This document shows, piece by piece, positions 34,988 to 44,051 of a stretch of 54,236 nucleotides of DNA; positions within the stretch are counted from its first letter, which is position 1; each line of letters starts with the position of its first letter. The translations under genes were made by a program, and so were the position numbers. The stretch comes from Bacteroidota bacterium (GTDB lineage: Bacteria > Bacteroidota > Ignavibacteria > UBA10030 > SZUA-254), in NCBI GenBank assembly GCA_036522515.1, contig DATDFQ010000029.1, positions 1 through 54,236 of the forward strand, in the 5' to 3' direction. A model generated the notes under the pieces. The model did no database searches. It was given only the letters and a program-made list of their open reading frames with translations, and was not told where the DNA came from.

Positions 34988-36247
34988 ATGAACGACGTAG
35001 AAAAGAGACTCTATAGCGCGGCGGATGCGCTCCCGCTGCTCGACACGCACGAGCACATGGAACGGACTCCCGCCAAACAATATCCAAAGGCGGATTTGTT
35101 CGACATCATCCGGAACACGTTCTACTTGTGGTCGGATCTTGTTTCGTCAGGGATGCCGCCCTCAGGGTGGGATCCCGGGGAGAACGATGAAGAGCGGAAA
35201 TGGGAAATTGTAAGAAGATACCTCCCAAATGTGGTCAACACCGGTTACTACAGAGGAATTGTCGAGGGGCTTCGATCCGTCTACAAAACCGACATCAAGA
35301 CGATTGACGATACGAATTGGAGGGGTCTTAACGAGGCGATCAAGAAGGCCTATGAGGACCCCCTGTGGCCCGAAAGGATACTCAAAGAACAGACGCACAT
35401 AGAAAAAGCGATAAACGACGTGGATGGTTTCAACATGAATCCCTCCCTCTTCCTGCCCTCCATAAAATTCGACTACCTGCTGTATGGGGCTTCTCAAGCC
35501 GGAGGGGAAAGGATACGCTCGATGGACGGCATCCTGATAACGGACTTCGACGATTATCTGGGTTTCGTCGGTTCAAAGCTTGAAGGGTTTAAGACCAACG
35601 GCGCCGTGGCGCTCAAGACGGTCACTCCTTACTACAGGGGGTTTGACTACGAGGAAGTTTCTGAAGCCGATGCGAGACGGGCATTTGGGCAACGCGCTGA
35701 GCCTGACCCGCGCAGGCAAAAAACGGTCGAGGATTTCATGTTCCACGTTGTTGTCCGGAAAGCGATAGCATTGGACCTGCCAATCCAGATCCACACCGGT
35801 CTTCTCGCCTGGAATACCGTGAGGTTGAATGATTCCAACCCGGCGGGATTAAACCGGGTCTTCCTCCGGTACCCCGCATGCCGGTTCATGCTCTTTCACG
35901 GGGGATATCCTTTCGCCGATGAGACCGGAGTTCTTGCCAAGGCCTTCCCCAACGTCTTCCTGGATTTCTGCTGGTTGCCGTGGATCTCATTCACGCTTAC
36001 GAAGCAGTTTCTTCATTCCTGGCTCGATCTGGTCCCCAACAACAAACTGATGTGGGGCGGAGATGCCCACAGGGCGGAGTGCGTTCACGGCCACTGGTTG
36101 ATGGCCAGGAGAGCCGTTGTGGAAGTTCTGAGCGAGAAAGTCGGCATCGGATCGTTGTCCTGCGATGATGCCGAACGCATCCTCCGGGGAATCTTCCGGA
36201 ACAACGCGATCCGCTCGCTGAAGCTGGAATTGAGTGAGTTGGAATGA
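34988..36247 (+). CDS. amidohydrolase-superfamily protein, uronate-isomerase-like
   Basis: 419 residues from ATG 34988; an extension to 34925 adds Pro/Ala-rich sequence without support. Metal-site residues are visible: H21-x-H23 in LLDTHEH, H269 in PIQIHTGL and D359 in MWGGDAHRAE. The DTHEH start, FHGGYPF block and length resemble uronate isomerase-like and other 'amidohydrolase family 2' proteins rather than hydantoinases. Uronate isomerases convert glucuronate or galacturonate to the keto sugar; others hydrolyse lactones or amides. Activity here is open. The start lacks a clear ribosome-binding site, but its stop overlaps the next gene by four bases. It could form a catabolic module with the isomerase and dehydrogenase upstream. 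Confidence 0.8.
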   Translation: MNDVEKRLYSAADALPLLDTHEHMERTPAKQYPKADLFDIIRNTFYLWSDLVSSGMPPSGWDPGENDEERKWEIVRRYLPNVVNTGYYRGIVEGLRSVYKTDIKTIDDTNWRGLNEAIKKAYEDPLWPERILKEQTHIEKAINDVDGFNMNPSLFLPSIKFDYLLYGASQAGGERIRSMDGILITDFDDYLGFVGSKLEGFKTNGAVALKTVTPYYRGFDYEEVSEADARRAFGQRAEPDPRRQKTVEDFMFHVVVRKAIALDLPIQIHTGLLAWNTVRLNDSNPAGLNRVFLRYPACRFMLFHGGYPFADETGVLAKAFPNVFLDFCWLPWISFTLTKQFLHSWLDLVPNNKLMWGGDAHRAECVHGHWLMARRAVVEVLSEKVGIGSLSCDDAERILRGIFRNNAIRSLKLELSELE

Positions 36248-37659
36248 GAGCCCTCGCCGCAGCCGCAGTTCTGTTTTCCCTGATGTGGGAAGTTTGCGAC
36301 GCGCAACTAATGAAGGATACCCGTGGAGATGTGTCACCGGCCCTCCCTCCCTGGGTGGATGTCGTCGCCGAATCGATCGGCCAAAGCGGAGCCCTTCTCA
36401 CGCTTGAATTGCAGACCGCCGCGGAAATTCCTCACCGGGCGGGAGATTCATGCGCGTTCGAGTTTGTCTTGCGTCCGGATCCCCGGATTGCACGAGGTAT
36501 GGACCGCCGGAAACTCCCATCCCGGCAAATCATCAGGTTCGATTTGTCTCATTGGGACGGTTCCCCCTGGTTCAGTATGAACACGTATCTCTACCATGAA
36601 GGATCGGAAACACCGCGCGAGACCTCCAGAGTGTTCGATTGGAAGCTGACACAGAACAAATTGTGGGTTCGATTCTCGCTTGAGGGCTCCTCCTGGTCGT
36701 CGCTGGAATGGTCCGCGCGCGTGTTCTATGGGAAGAACTATGTTGATGCGGCACCGGACTCGGGGTTCGCTTCTTTTGAGGTCCGCCGCGACTCGCTTGT
36801 CGGCCTGAGCAGCGCGAAGGGTAACCGGTCTGCATTTACGTACCCCTCCTCGTTCGAGCCGGTTCTCAGGGACAACAAGCTGATTCTCGTCGCCGATGAG
36901 GCCTATCGGCTGGAGAAGGAGCTTTCAGGAATCGTTCCGCTCTGCGGAGATTCTGTGAGTTACATTTTCAATCCCTTCTATGGCGGTGCTGCCATCGAAG
37001 GGAGTCCGATCTATCTCGGGCCCGCAATGTGGGGGAAACAACCGGCCTGGTTTGTCTATTTCCACGAGCTGGGCCACGACTTCTGCAACGCGTCGGCAAG
37101 GTTCAGACAGTTGTATCCCCTGACGGTTGGGTTGCCGCCGGGACCTCTGCCTTTCAATATTCTTTTTTATGAAGCCTGGGCGTCCCTGCCCGCGATGTTT
37201 GTCTATGAGCAGTTCATGTCCGATTCTGTGAGCGGGGAAATTCCCAAAGAGGCCATGGCCGACATACGGAAGGATTGGGAGAAAACCAGGAAGCGATTTA
37301 TCGATCAATGGGAAAAGTACAAGTTAAAACCGGACCTGCATGCGATAAACCCGGATATCGTAGACGGAATGTTTCTGGAAATGCGGGCCGCGCATGGCTG
37401 GGGTTTCTTCAAAGAGTTCTACCGCCTCATGCGGCCTCAAAATGAGACGCTTTCCGTCCTCGACTCGCGCGTTGCAAACGACTCGGCTGATTTGCGCATC
37501 TCGCGGTCGACGTTGACCGCCGCGCTCTTCAGCGCGTTGGCTCATAAAGACCTGCGTGATGATTTCCGTCACTGGGATTTCCCGGTCGATGATGGTGTGT
37601 TTGACGGGGCGTATAAGAGCCTTCAGCACGATCTCACTAACGAGCCGGGGCAGAAATGA
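36244..37659 (+). CDS. secreted zinc metalloprotease-like protein (HELGH), M60-like
   Basis: The 471-residue protein has a signal peptide (MRALAAAAVLFSLMWEVCDA). A beta-rich N-terminal half (about 35-200) may bind carbohydrate. The zinc site is H274-E275-x-x-H278 in YFHELGHDF, with a possible third ligand E310 in FYEAWASLPAMF. The spacing and the HExGH(N/D) form resemble M60/enhancin-like peptidases, which cut mucin-type glycoproteins, but I cannot prove membership. No T9SS tail is present, so it may stay in the periplasm or be released differently. It overlaps neighbours on both sides by four bases. The protein at 42013-43611 has the same kind of site (HEMGHNF...YSESMAQIF), so the operon carries two related zincins. 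Confidence 0.72.
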   Translation: MRALAAAAVLFSLMWEVCDAQLMKDTRGDVSPALPPWVDVVAESIGQSGALLTLELQTAAEIPHRAGDSCAFEFVLRPDPRIARGMDRRKLPSRQIIRFDLSHWDGSPWFSMNTYLYHEGSETPRETSRVFDWKLTQNKLWVRFSLEGSSWSSLEWSARVFYGKNYVDAAPDSGFASFEVRRDSLVGLSSAKGNRSAFTYPSSFEPVLRDNKLILVADEAYRLEKELSGIVPLCGDSVSYIFNPFYGGAAIEGSPIYLGPAMWGKQPAWFVYFHELGHDFCNASARFRQLYPLTVGLPPGPLPFNILFYEAWASLPAMFVYEQFMSDSVSGEIPKEAMADIRKDWEKTRKRFIDQWEKYKLKPDLHAINPDIVDGMFLEMRAAHGWGFFKEFYRLMRPQNETLSVLDSRVANDSADLRISRSTLTAALFSALAHKDLRDDFRHWDFPVDDGVFDGAYKSLQHDLTNEPGQK

Positions 37660-39524
37660 ACATTCCAGGAAGGGGACGCGCGGGGCTCTTCGGATCTCTC
37701 CGTCGTATTTTCTCCGGTCATGGACGTGAACTGGGGTTGTCACTCCTCGCCGGGGTCTGTGCCACAATGGCGTTGAGCAAGGAGACCGCGCGGATTCAGT
37801 TCACTGTTTCTGTCCCGAAGCCCGGCCCGAAGGTGTTTGAGGTGGAATGTCGTCTCACTCGCCATCCGTCGAAGAAAACTGAATTGGACTGGGCGGCATG
37901 GACCCCGGGTTATGCGACGATCTGGAACTACGGCCAGTTTGTCGAAGGCCTGACCGCTCAAGACGGGAAACTCCACCGACTGGCAGTTACGAAGGTGTCG
38001 GTCAACCGGTGGGTAATCGAATCGGAAAATGCGGGGGTCGTTATTCTTAAATATCGGGTGAGGGCGATTGACCCCGCCGCCAACCTGGGATTTGCACAGG
38101 CCTACCTCGACTCGGTCTGCGGGTGGTTTAACGGGGCGGCCCTATTTCCGCAAGTAAGAGGCATGAGAAATGTGGAACAGTCGGTGAGATTCAACTTTCC
38201 GGCGGATTGGGCGGTTGCGACGCCGATGAAACCCGGTCCGGAGGGGAATGGATACACTGTTCCGGATTTCGATGTCCTCGTGGACAGCCCCGTCCAGCTG
38301 GGTCATTTTCTACGGAAAGATTTCCAGGTCGATGCCACCAGGGTCGGGGTGGTTCTGGCGGGAAGCGACAGCGTCGACATGGACAAGCTTGCGGGCATGC
38401 TGCAAACGATAGTCGGGGCCGAATTCAAGCTCATGGGCGGCTCTCCGATAGACCGGTATCTGATAATCTATCATGCCGCCGTGCGGGGCGCCGGCGGGTT
38501 GGAACACCTCAATGCGACGACCATCTCCGCTCCGGTGGCCGAATTCTTTAAGAATGATTCCTGGCTGAAAGTGGCGACCTCCCACGAATTCTTCCATGTG
38601 TGGAACGCAAAACGGATTCATCCGAAGGTGTTCGACGTCTACGATTATTCCAAACCGGTGCACACCCGGACCGTATGGTTCTCCGAAGGCATCACGGCTT
38701 ACTACGCCGATGTTGTGCTTACCAGGAGCGGACTTATCACGAAGGAGGACTTTTACAAAGATTTGGCTCAGATCATTGATTTATATGAAAACAACCCCGC
38801 GCATCGCTGGCTGAGCTGGGAAGATATCAGCTGGAACGTGTGGAATCCCAAGGTCCAGCAGGGATTGAGCGTATGGCTCCTTCCGGGATGGATGATAGAC
38901 CTGAAAATAAGAGACGTCACGGATAACCGGCGTTCACTCGACGACGTGATGCGGTTCATGAACGTCTGGTTCGGGGAAGGGGAGAGCGGGATGGGGGAAA
39001 AACAGATCGGCATGATATGCAGCGCCGTTGCCCAGAAGGATATCAGGCCATTTTTCACCGAGTATATCGAAAAGGCCAAGTCATTTCCGTATGATTCACT
39101 TCTATCGGCCGCGGGCCTGAAATGGCGGGTGGACAGCGTTAGCACTACCGACCTCGGATGCAAGTTATGGTGGACAACCGCTACGAAGCCCAGTTGGACG
39201 CTGACAGGGAAAGTCGAGGTGCTGGGGCCTCTGAAAACAGGAAGCGCATATGGAGCCGGCTTGCGCGAGGGCGATCATGTCCTGAGCATAGACGGGCGGG
39301 ATCTTGCCTCCGAACAGGTGCTTCGCGACGTCGAGAGGACGATGAAACCGGGGGACATCCTGGAATTAAAAGTATCAAGGCTCGGTAAGGAAAAAGTCTT
39401 TCGCCTGCCGGTTGGCACGCGAAAGATCATACATTCATCGGTCGTCGAGACGGAGAGAGCGACGAGAAGGCAGCTCGAGCTCAGAAATGGGATTCTGAAA
39501 GACTATCAGAATGGGGGTGAATGA
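37656..39524 (+). CDS. M61-family aminopeptidase-like protein with PDZ domain
   Basis: A 622-residue protein with an N-terminal hydrophobic segment (about 26-40, probable signal or anchor). The M61 N-domain follows, then the gluzincin core with H310-E-F-F-H314 in TSHEFFHVWNAKRIHP and the third ligand E344 in WFSEGITAYYAD. HVWNAKRI is highly typical of M61 (glycyl aminopeptidase). The C-terminus (about 520-600) is a PDZ domain (GSAYGAGLREGDHVLSIDGR), the usual M61 arrangement. It probably trims peptides in the periplasm. Overlap of four bases with the zincin upstream and a one-base gap to the permease gene link secretion, trimming and uptake of amino acids. Confidence 0.92.
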   Translation: MNIPGRGRAGLFGSLRRIFSGHGRELGLSLLAGVCATMALSKETARIQFTVSVPKPGPKVFEVECRLTRHPSKKTELDWAAWTPGYATIWNYGQFVEGLTAQDGKLHRLAVTKVSVNRWVIESENAGVVILKYRVRAIDPAANLGFAQAYLDSVCGWFNGAALFPQVRGMRNVEQSVRFNFPADWAVATPMKPGPEGNGYTVPDFDVLVDSPVQLGHFLRKDFQVDATRVGVVLAGSDSVDMDKLAGMLQTIVGAEFKLMGGSPIDRYLIIYHAAVRGAGGLEHLNATTISAPVAEFFKNDSWLKVATSHEFFHVWNAKRIHPKVFDVYDYSKPVHTRTVWFSEGITAYYADVVLTRSGLITKEDFYKDLAQIIDLYENNPAHRWLSWEDISWNVWNPKVQQGLSVWLLPGWMIDLKIRDVTDNRRSLDDVMRFMNVWFGEGESGMGEKQIGMICSAVAQKDIRPFFTEYIEKAKSFPYDSLLSAAGLKWRVDSVSTTDLGCKLWWTTATKPSWTLTGKVEVLGPLKTGSAYGAGLREGDHVLSIDGRDLASEQVLRDVERTMKPGDILELKVSRLGKEKVFRLPVGTRKIIHSSVVETERATRRQLELRNGILKDYQNGGE

Positions 39525-39525
39525 T

Positions 39526-40965
39526 ATGAACCAGGCTTCCGGCGAGGGCATGAAGACGACTTCGACAGGATTATCAAGGCAAAACATCCTCGATAATTTC
39601 ACCTCCACGGAGACCGAATTTAAGCGCGAGCTCGGTCTCTGGGACACCGTAATGGTGGTCGTCGGAAATACGATTGGAAGCGGCATTTTTATCGCTCCCG
39701 CGGTGATCGCTGCGACCCTCCTCCCGAATAGCGGAAGTCTCGTTCTCCTGATATGGCTGGTGGGCGGGTTGATGATGTTTACGGGCGCCCTTTCGTATAG
39801 CGAATTGGGCGCTCTGATGCCTCGTGCGGGGGGCCATTACGTTTTTTTGAAGGAGGGACTGGGGAACCTGGCCGCATTTCTGTACGGGTGGACAATTTTT
39901 CTGGTGATTGCCTCGGGATCCATCGCCTTCGTCGCGATTACGTTTGTGACGTATCTCAGTTTTTTTGTTCCGATGGCGCCCGCGCTCATCAAGGCGATCG
40001 CGATACTCACGATCCTGACCCTGACGTATGTGAATTATATCGGGATCAAACCCGGCAGCATCGTCCTCAACCTTTTCACCGCGTTCAAAATCATTGCGCT
40101 GTTTGCGCTGATTGCAGTAGGGCTGATACTCAGCCCGGCGAACACCGAAAATTTTCTTCCGCTCACCGGCGGCAACGCTCCTGTCGATCTGACCTTTGTG
40201 AGCACCTTTCTCCTTGCCCTTGTCTCTGCGCTTTTTACCTACGGCGGCTGGTATAACGTCGGATTTGTCGCCGGCGAGATCAAGAACCCCAGAAGAAATC
40301 TCCCTCTTGCACTTTTGATCGGAACGATTATCGTTGTTCTCATTTATGTCCTTACGAACTACGTGTATGTGAATGTCCTCTCTGTCGGCTCTATGGCGGC
40401 ATCCAAGTTTGTCGCCTCGGACACCATGGTAAAACTCGTGGGCCGGATGGGGGGAGCGATGGTCTCGGTGCTCGTCATGCTCTCCTCTTTCGGGATAACG
40501 AACGCCATCATCATGGTGTCCCCCCGTGTCTACTATGCGATGTCCCACGACGGACTCTTTTTTCAGTCGTTGTCGAAGGTCCACCCCAAATACAAGACCC
40601 CCGCAGTTTCACTGGGATTGCAGGCCGTCTGGGCTTCCGTCATAGTCCTCGTCAGCGATACCTTCGCGCAGATCATGAATTATGTCGTCTTCATGGATTG
40701 GCTCTTCCTTGGCATCGCCATCTATTGCATCTTCGTCCTTCGTAAGAAGTTTCCGGATGCACCCCGCCCTTATAAAGTATGGGGATATCCGGTCACGCCG
40801 ATCCTCTTCATTCTCCTCTCAGCCACGGTTGTCGGCAACACACTTTTCCGGGCGCCCCTGGAGTCCGGCATCGGCGTTGTCATCGTCCTCAGCGGGGCCC
40901 CCGCCTATTTCTTCTGGAAGCTGTCCAGAGGAGCGAAGAGCCCGAGCGGCGGGAACGCAACCTGA
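39526..40965 (+). CDS. APC-family amino-acid permease
   Basis: About 479 residues from ATG 39526, which has GGGGGTGA as ribosome-binding site and follows the previous stop by one base; an ATG at 39511 would overlap more. Twelve transmembrane helices are apparent. The helix 1 signature VVVGNTIGSGIFIAPAV and helix 2 region GALSYSELGALMPRAGGHY are typical of the LAT/amino-acid-polyamine group. It would import or exchange amino acids across the inner membrane. Position directly behind three peptidase-type genes suggests that it takes up the amino acids they release. Substrate range is not predictable. Confidence 0.93.
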   Translation: MNQASGEGMKTTSTGLSRQNILDNFTSTETEFKRELGLWDTVMVVVGNTIGSGIFIAPAVIAATLLPNSGSLVLLIWLVGGLMMFTGALSYSELGALMPRAGGHYVFLKEGLGNLAAFLYGWTIFLVIASGSIAFVAITFVTYLSFFVPMAPALIKAIAILTILTLTYVNYIGIKPGSIVLNLFTAFKIIALFALIAVGLILSPANTENFLPLTGGNAPVDLTFVSTFLLALVSALFTYGGWYNVGFVAGEIKNPRRNLPLALLIGTIIVVLIYVLTNYVYVNVLSVGSMAASKFVASDTMVKLVGRMGGAMVSVLVMLSSFGITNAIIMVSPRVYYAMSHDGLFFQSLSKVHPKYKTPAVSLGLQAVWASVIVLVSDTFAQIMNYVVFMDWLFLGIAIYCIFVLRKKFPDAPRPYKVWGYPVTPILFILLSATVVGNTLFRAPLESGIGVVIVLSGAPAYFFWKLSRGAKSPSGGNAT

Positions 40966-40987
40966 GCGGAAAGAAAAGGGGTCAGCG

Positions 40988-42016
40988 ATGAAATTCTTCG
41001 AAGAACCGCAGGTCGGGCGGCTCACCTCAAGTCCGGTCATCACGCGATGCGCCAGTAATCCGATCCTCAAAGCGGCCGACGTACCGTACAAATCCGACCT
41101 CGTGCTCAACGCCGGCGTAACCAGATTCAAGGGCCGCTACGTCATGGTCTTCCGAAATGATATCCGGACGGACGAATACACCGTCCGGGAGGGAGTTTCG
41201 CTCGGGTTGGCCCATAGCGAAGACGGCATCGAGTGGGAGGTTGAGCCGAAGCCGTGCTTTGATAGTTCCTTCGGGGCGGAAAAAGGAGAGTTCATCAACA
41301 CCTACGACCCCAGACTTACGGTCATCGACGGTCGCTGTTACATGACCTTTGGGATGGATACCCGGCACGGGGTACGGGGAGGAATTGCCGTGACGGACGA
41401 CTTTGAAAAGTTCGAGGTTCTTTCCGTAGCCGCTCCGGATAACAGGAATTTTGTCCTCTTCCCGGAAAAGATCGGTGGAAAGTATGTTCGGCTCGAGCGC
41501 CCGTTTCCCATTTACGGGAGGCCCGGATATCCGGAGCGGTTCGACATCTGGATATCCGATTCGCCCGATCTGGTCTACTGGGGAAATCCTGAACTTCTCC
41601 TGGGTGTCGAGGACGTCCCCTTCTCAAATCAGAAGCTCGGCGCCGGACCGCCGCCGGTCAAGACCTCGAAAGGCTGGCTGACCGTTTTTCACGCGAGCGA
41701 CTTTGACGCGACGCGGGGGAGAGACGGATTCGAGCTCACATGGAAGAAGAGGTATTCCGCGGGCGTGATGTTGCTGGATCTGGCTGATCCCCGGAAGGTG
41801 GTCGGCATGAGCAAGAAGCCGCTTCTCGCTCCGGAAGCCCTCTACGAGACGACGGAAGGATACAGGAACAACGTCGTGTTCCCCACAGGGATGATTCTTG
41901 AAAAGAATCAGGAAGTCAAGATCTACTATGGGGCCGCAGACACATGCATGTGTCTCGCATCCGCACAACTGCACGATCTGATCGCCCTCTGTTCCAGCCC
42001 CAGGACCGGCGATTGA
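40988..42016 (+). CDS. GH130 family enzyme (beta-mannoside phosphorylase or hydrolase)
   Basis: 342 residues from ATG 40988 with ribosome-binding site AAAAGGGG; a longer reading from 40682 lies inside the permease gene. The five-bladed beta-propeller landmarks of GH130 are present: NAGVTRFKGRYVMVFRND, the catalytic D107 in NTYDPRL, NFVLFPEKIGGKYVRLERP, KLGAGPPPVKT and the C-terminal YYGAADTCMCLA. Most GH130 enzymes phosphorolyse beta-1,4 or beta-1,2-mannosides to mannose-1-phosphate; a subgroup hydrolyses. One member acts on the Man-GlcNAc core of N-glycans. No signal peptide, so the substrate is cut in the cytosol after import. It overlaps the next gene by four bases. Confidence 0.92.
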   Translation: MKFFEEPQVGRLTSSPVITRCASNPILKAADVPYKSDLVLNAGVTRFKGRYVMVFRNDIRTDEYTVREGVSLGLAHSEDGIEWEVEPKPCFDSSFGAEKGEFINTYDPRLTVIDGRCYMTFGMDTRHGVRGGIAVTDDFEKFEVLSVAAPDNRNFVLFPEKIGGKYVRLERPFPIYGRPGYPERFDIWISDSPDLVYWGNPELLLGVEDVPFSNQKLGAGPPPVKTSKGWLTVFHASDFDATRGRDGFELTWKKRYSAGVMLLDLADPRKVVGMSKKPLLAPEALYETTEGYRNNVVFPTGMILEKNQEVKIYYGAADTCMCLASAQLHDLIALCSSPRTGD

Positions 42017-43611
42017 AACGGTGGGTCGGCACGGCGGGTGCGGTTTTCATCCTCCTCTTGCTCTGGCAATCTTCCGGACGGTGTCAACCCGCCTCGTTCA
42101 ATTATAGCCCCTATCTGTTTGGCGCCCTTCATACGCTCTCGGTTTCGGTGGAGTCGGTGGACACGGTCACAGGCCAGGTACGGGTAAATGGAGTCGATCT
42201 GCAGGGACCACGCACGCCGTTCACCTGGAAATGGGGAGACGGGACGGTGACATCCGGATTTTTTCCCCAGGTGCACACGTACGCGGTGAGATCTGCCAAC
42301 CATATCGTCACGGTTGTTGCGCACTATTCCACGGGAAACACGGACTCAGCCCAATGCCTGGCCCGATTTGTTCCACCGGTGATCATCCCCGTCGCGCTCC
42401 CCGGCCTGACGGAAGTGCATGTTCCATCAAGTCAGGTGACTCTCGTGAGCCGGATGGAAGGCTATGGCTTCTCGAGCGCGCTTACGTTTTTCGGGGACAG
42501 TTTCTTCGTAACCATTCCAAGGCCGTCGCTTGAGTATGTCTTATCAGCGGCTGCGAGCATTGAGATGGACCTGATAAATGACAATGTCTTTCTTCCGGAC
42601 GGAGATTTCCACCAGGACGTTCTACGGGATCCATCCGCCGGAGGGGCATACTCAATTTGGTACTCCACCCCGGTGGCCCTGGGAGCAGGGGATGCTATGC
42701 TCTCGGGGGCGCCGGATTATTCCTCCCTCTTTCACGAGATGGGGCACAATTTCACTCTGAACTTTCCCGGCAACTATTTCTTCGGGGGGAAGATAGACGG
42801 CAACGCAAACGCGATCTATTCGGAAAGCATGGCTCAGATATTTCAGCACAGCTGCGGGTTTGAGATCGTGAACGGATACGAAGCTTACGGATTGAGCAAC
42901 GACCTCGTGTTCGATATCAAGCAGAGTTTGATTTCATCGATTGGAGTTGTCCGGAAGGGATATGAGGATTATCTGGGAGGCGGCCGGAAATTTGCGAGCT
43001 GGAACAATCCTGCGACTCCGGCGGATGAAACTTATGGAACGTTCATGACGATCGCATACGAATTCTGTGCCCAGGCGGAATCGCTCGGAGTCGGCTACCG
43101 GGGACCGCTGAAGCGCCTGACGAGTTTCCTGGGCCGGTTTGACACGTCGATGTCGGAAGCGTATGCTCCTCAGGAGAGTACGGCCGCGGCCGACTCGTTC
43201 CGCGCGACTCTGATGGGAGCGGCGTTGTCCTATGCGTTCGACAAGGATTTGCGCCCGTTGTTGAGGAGCCTCAATTTTCCAATCGACGATGTTTGGTATG
43301 ACAATCTGCTCGCGGGTGTTTCCGGAGTCGATGAAACTCTGAAGCCTTTGGATTTCGCCCTGGGTCAAAATTATCCGAATCCGTTCAACCCTTCGACTCT
43401 TATCGGCTACGAGATCGGCGAGAGATCGCGGGTCTCTCTGATCATTTATGATCTGCTCGGAAGACAGGCCGGGATGCTGGTGAGTGACGTGCAGTCGCCC
43501 GGTCATTATCGGGTGACGTTTAACGCGTCGGGATTGCCAAGCGGTGTGTACTTCTACAGGTTAATAGCAGGGAGAAATGTACAAGTGAAAAAGATGGCAG
43601 TTATGAGGTAA
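42013..43611 (+). CDS. T9SS-secreted zinc metalloprotease-like protein (HEMGH) with PKD-like domain
   Basis: 532 residues from a TTG start at 42013 (TTGA overlap with the GH130 stop), which gives a good signal peptide (KRWVGTAGAVFILLLLWQSS, then GRCQ). A PKD/Ig-like domain follows (about 35-135, FTWKWGDGTVTSGFFPQVHTY). The zincin site is H241-E-M-G-H245 in LFHEMGHNF, with a probable third ligand E271 in YSESMAQIF. The C-terminus is a T9SS sorting domain (NYPNPFNPSTLIGYE, YDLLGRQAGML, GVYFYRLIAG). M60-like glycoprotein-degrading activity is an inference from the motif and domain order. It is the last gene of the operon, ending 11 bases inside the convergent membrane-protein gene. Confidence 0.82.
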   Translation: MKRWVGTAGAVFILLLLWQSSGRCQPASFNYSPYLFGALHTLSVSVESVDTVTGQVRVNGVDLQGPRTPFTWKWGDGTVTSGFFPQVHTYAVRSANHIVTVVAHYSTGNTDSAQCLARFVPPVIIPVALPGLTEVHVPSSQVTLVSRMEGYGFSSALTFFGDSFFVTIPRPSLEYVLSAAASIEMDLINDNVFLPDGDFHQDVLRDPSAGGAYSIWYSTPVALGAGDAMLSGAPDYSSLFHEMGHNFTLNFPGNYFFGGKIDGNANAIYSESMAQIFQHSCGFEIVNGYEAYGLSNDLVFDIKQSLISSIGVVRKGYEDYLGGGRKFASWNNPATPADETYGTFMTIAYEFCAQAESLGVGYRGPLKRLTSFLGRFDTSMSEAYAPQESTAAADSFRATLMGAALSYAFDKDLRPLLRSLNFPIDDVWYDNLLAGVSGVDETLKPLDFALGQNYPNPFNPSTLIGYEIGERSRVSLIIYDLLGRQAGMLVSDVQSPGHYRVTFNASGLPSGVYFYRLIAGRNVQVKKMAVMR

Positions 43612-44020
43612 TCTCCCGCGAATTGGGCGCTGCCGTCGAAGTTCGCTTCGTTCGAATTTCATACAGCTTTCCCCCCGTTAATGTCGTCGGAAGCGACAGC
43701 GCAGCGCCGAGTATTCCATACCAGATCGGTCCCGCCTGAGGCTTGAGAATCGTACCTGCAAGCCAGAAAATTGTTCCAAGAATTCCGATGATCCAGACAG
43801 ATTTCTTCGCGTTGTCTCTCGCGATCATCGCTGCCACATAGGCGCCGAATATTTGAAACACGGCGCGATAGGCGCTCGCCAGGAGCACCAGCCCCGTATC
43901 GGTGAAGGGTTCGCCGTACGGCGGAAAGATCTTGGCCGCTTCCAACGCAAAATCGACACCGGTTGACAACGCCGCGGTAATGATGAATGCGGCCAGTATC
44001 GACAGGATCAGTCGGGTCAT
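43601..44020 (-). CDS. small four-helix membrane protein
   Basis: A 139-residue protein with about four hydrophobic helices (LILSILAAFIITAALSTG, LVLLASAYRAVFQIFGAYV, WIIGILGTIFWLAGTIL, PIWYGILGAALSLPT) and a hydrophilic C-terminus (KRTSTAAPNSREITS). I do not recognise a family. Its ribosome-binding site (CAGGAAAGG) is good, and it begins 31 bases after the heme-sensor kinase gene on the same strand, so it is the last gene of the yajQ operon. It overlaps the convergent protease gene by 11 bases. Function unknown. Confidence 0.75.
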   Translation of the reverse strand: MTRLILSILAAFIITAALSTGVDFALEAAKIFPPYGEPFTDTGLVLLASAYRAVFQIFGAYVAAMIARDNAKKSVWIIGILGTIFWLAGTILKPQAGPIWYGILGAALSLPTTLTGGKLYEIRTKRTSTAAPNSREITS

Positions 44021-44051
44021 GGAAGAACCTTTCCTGAGATTGGAATAATCT

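Noticed and set aside
40682..40987. Upstream extension of the GH130 gene
   Set aside because: It is an out-of-frame reading within the permease gene; ATG 40988 has a good ribosome-binding site and family-length product.
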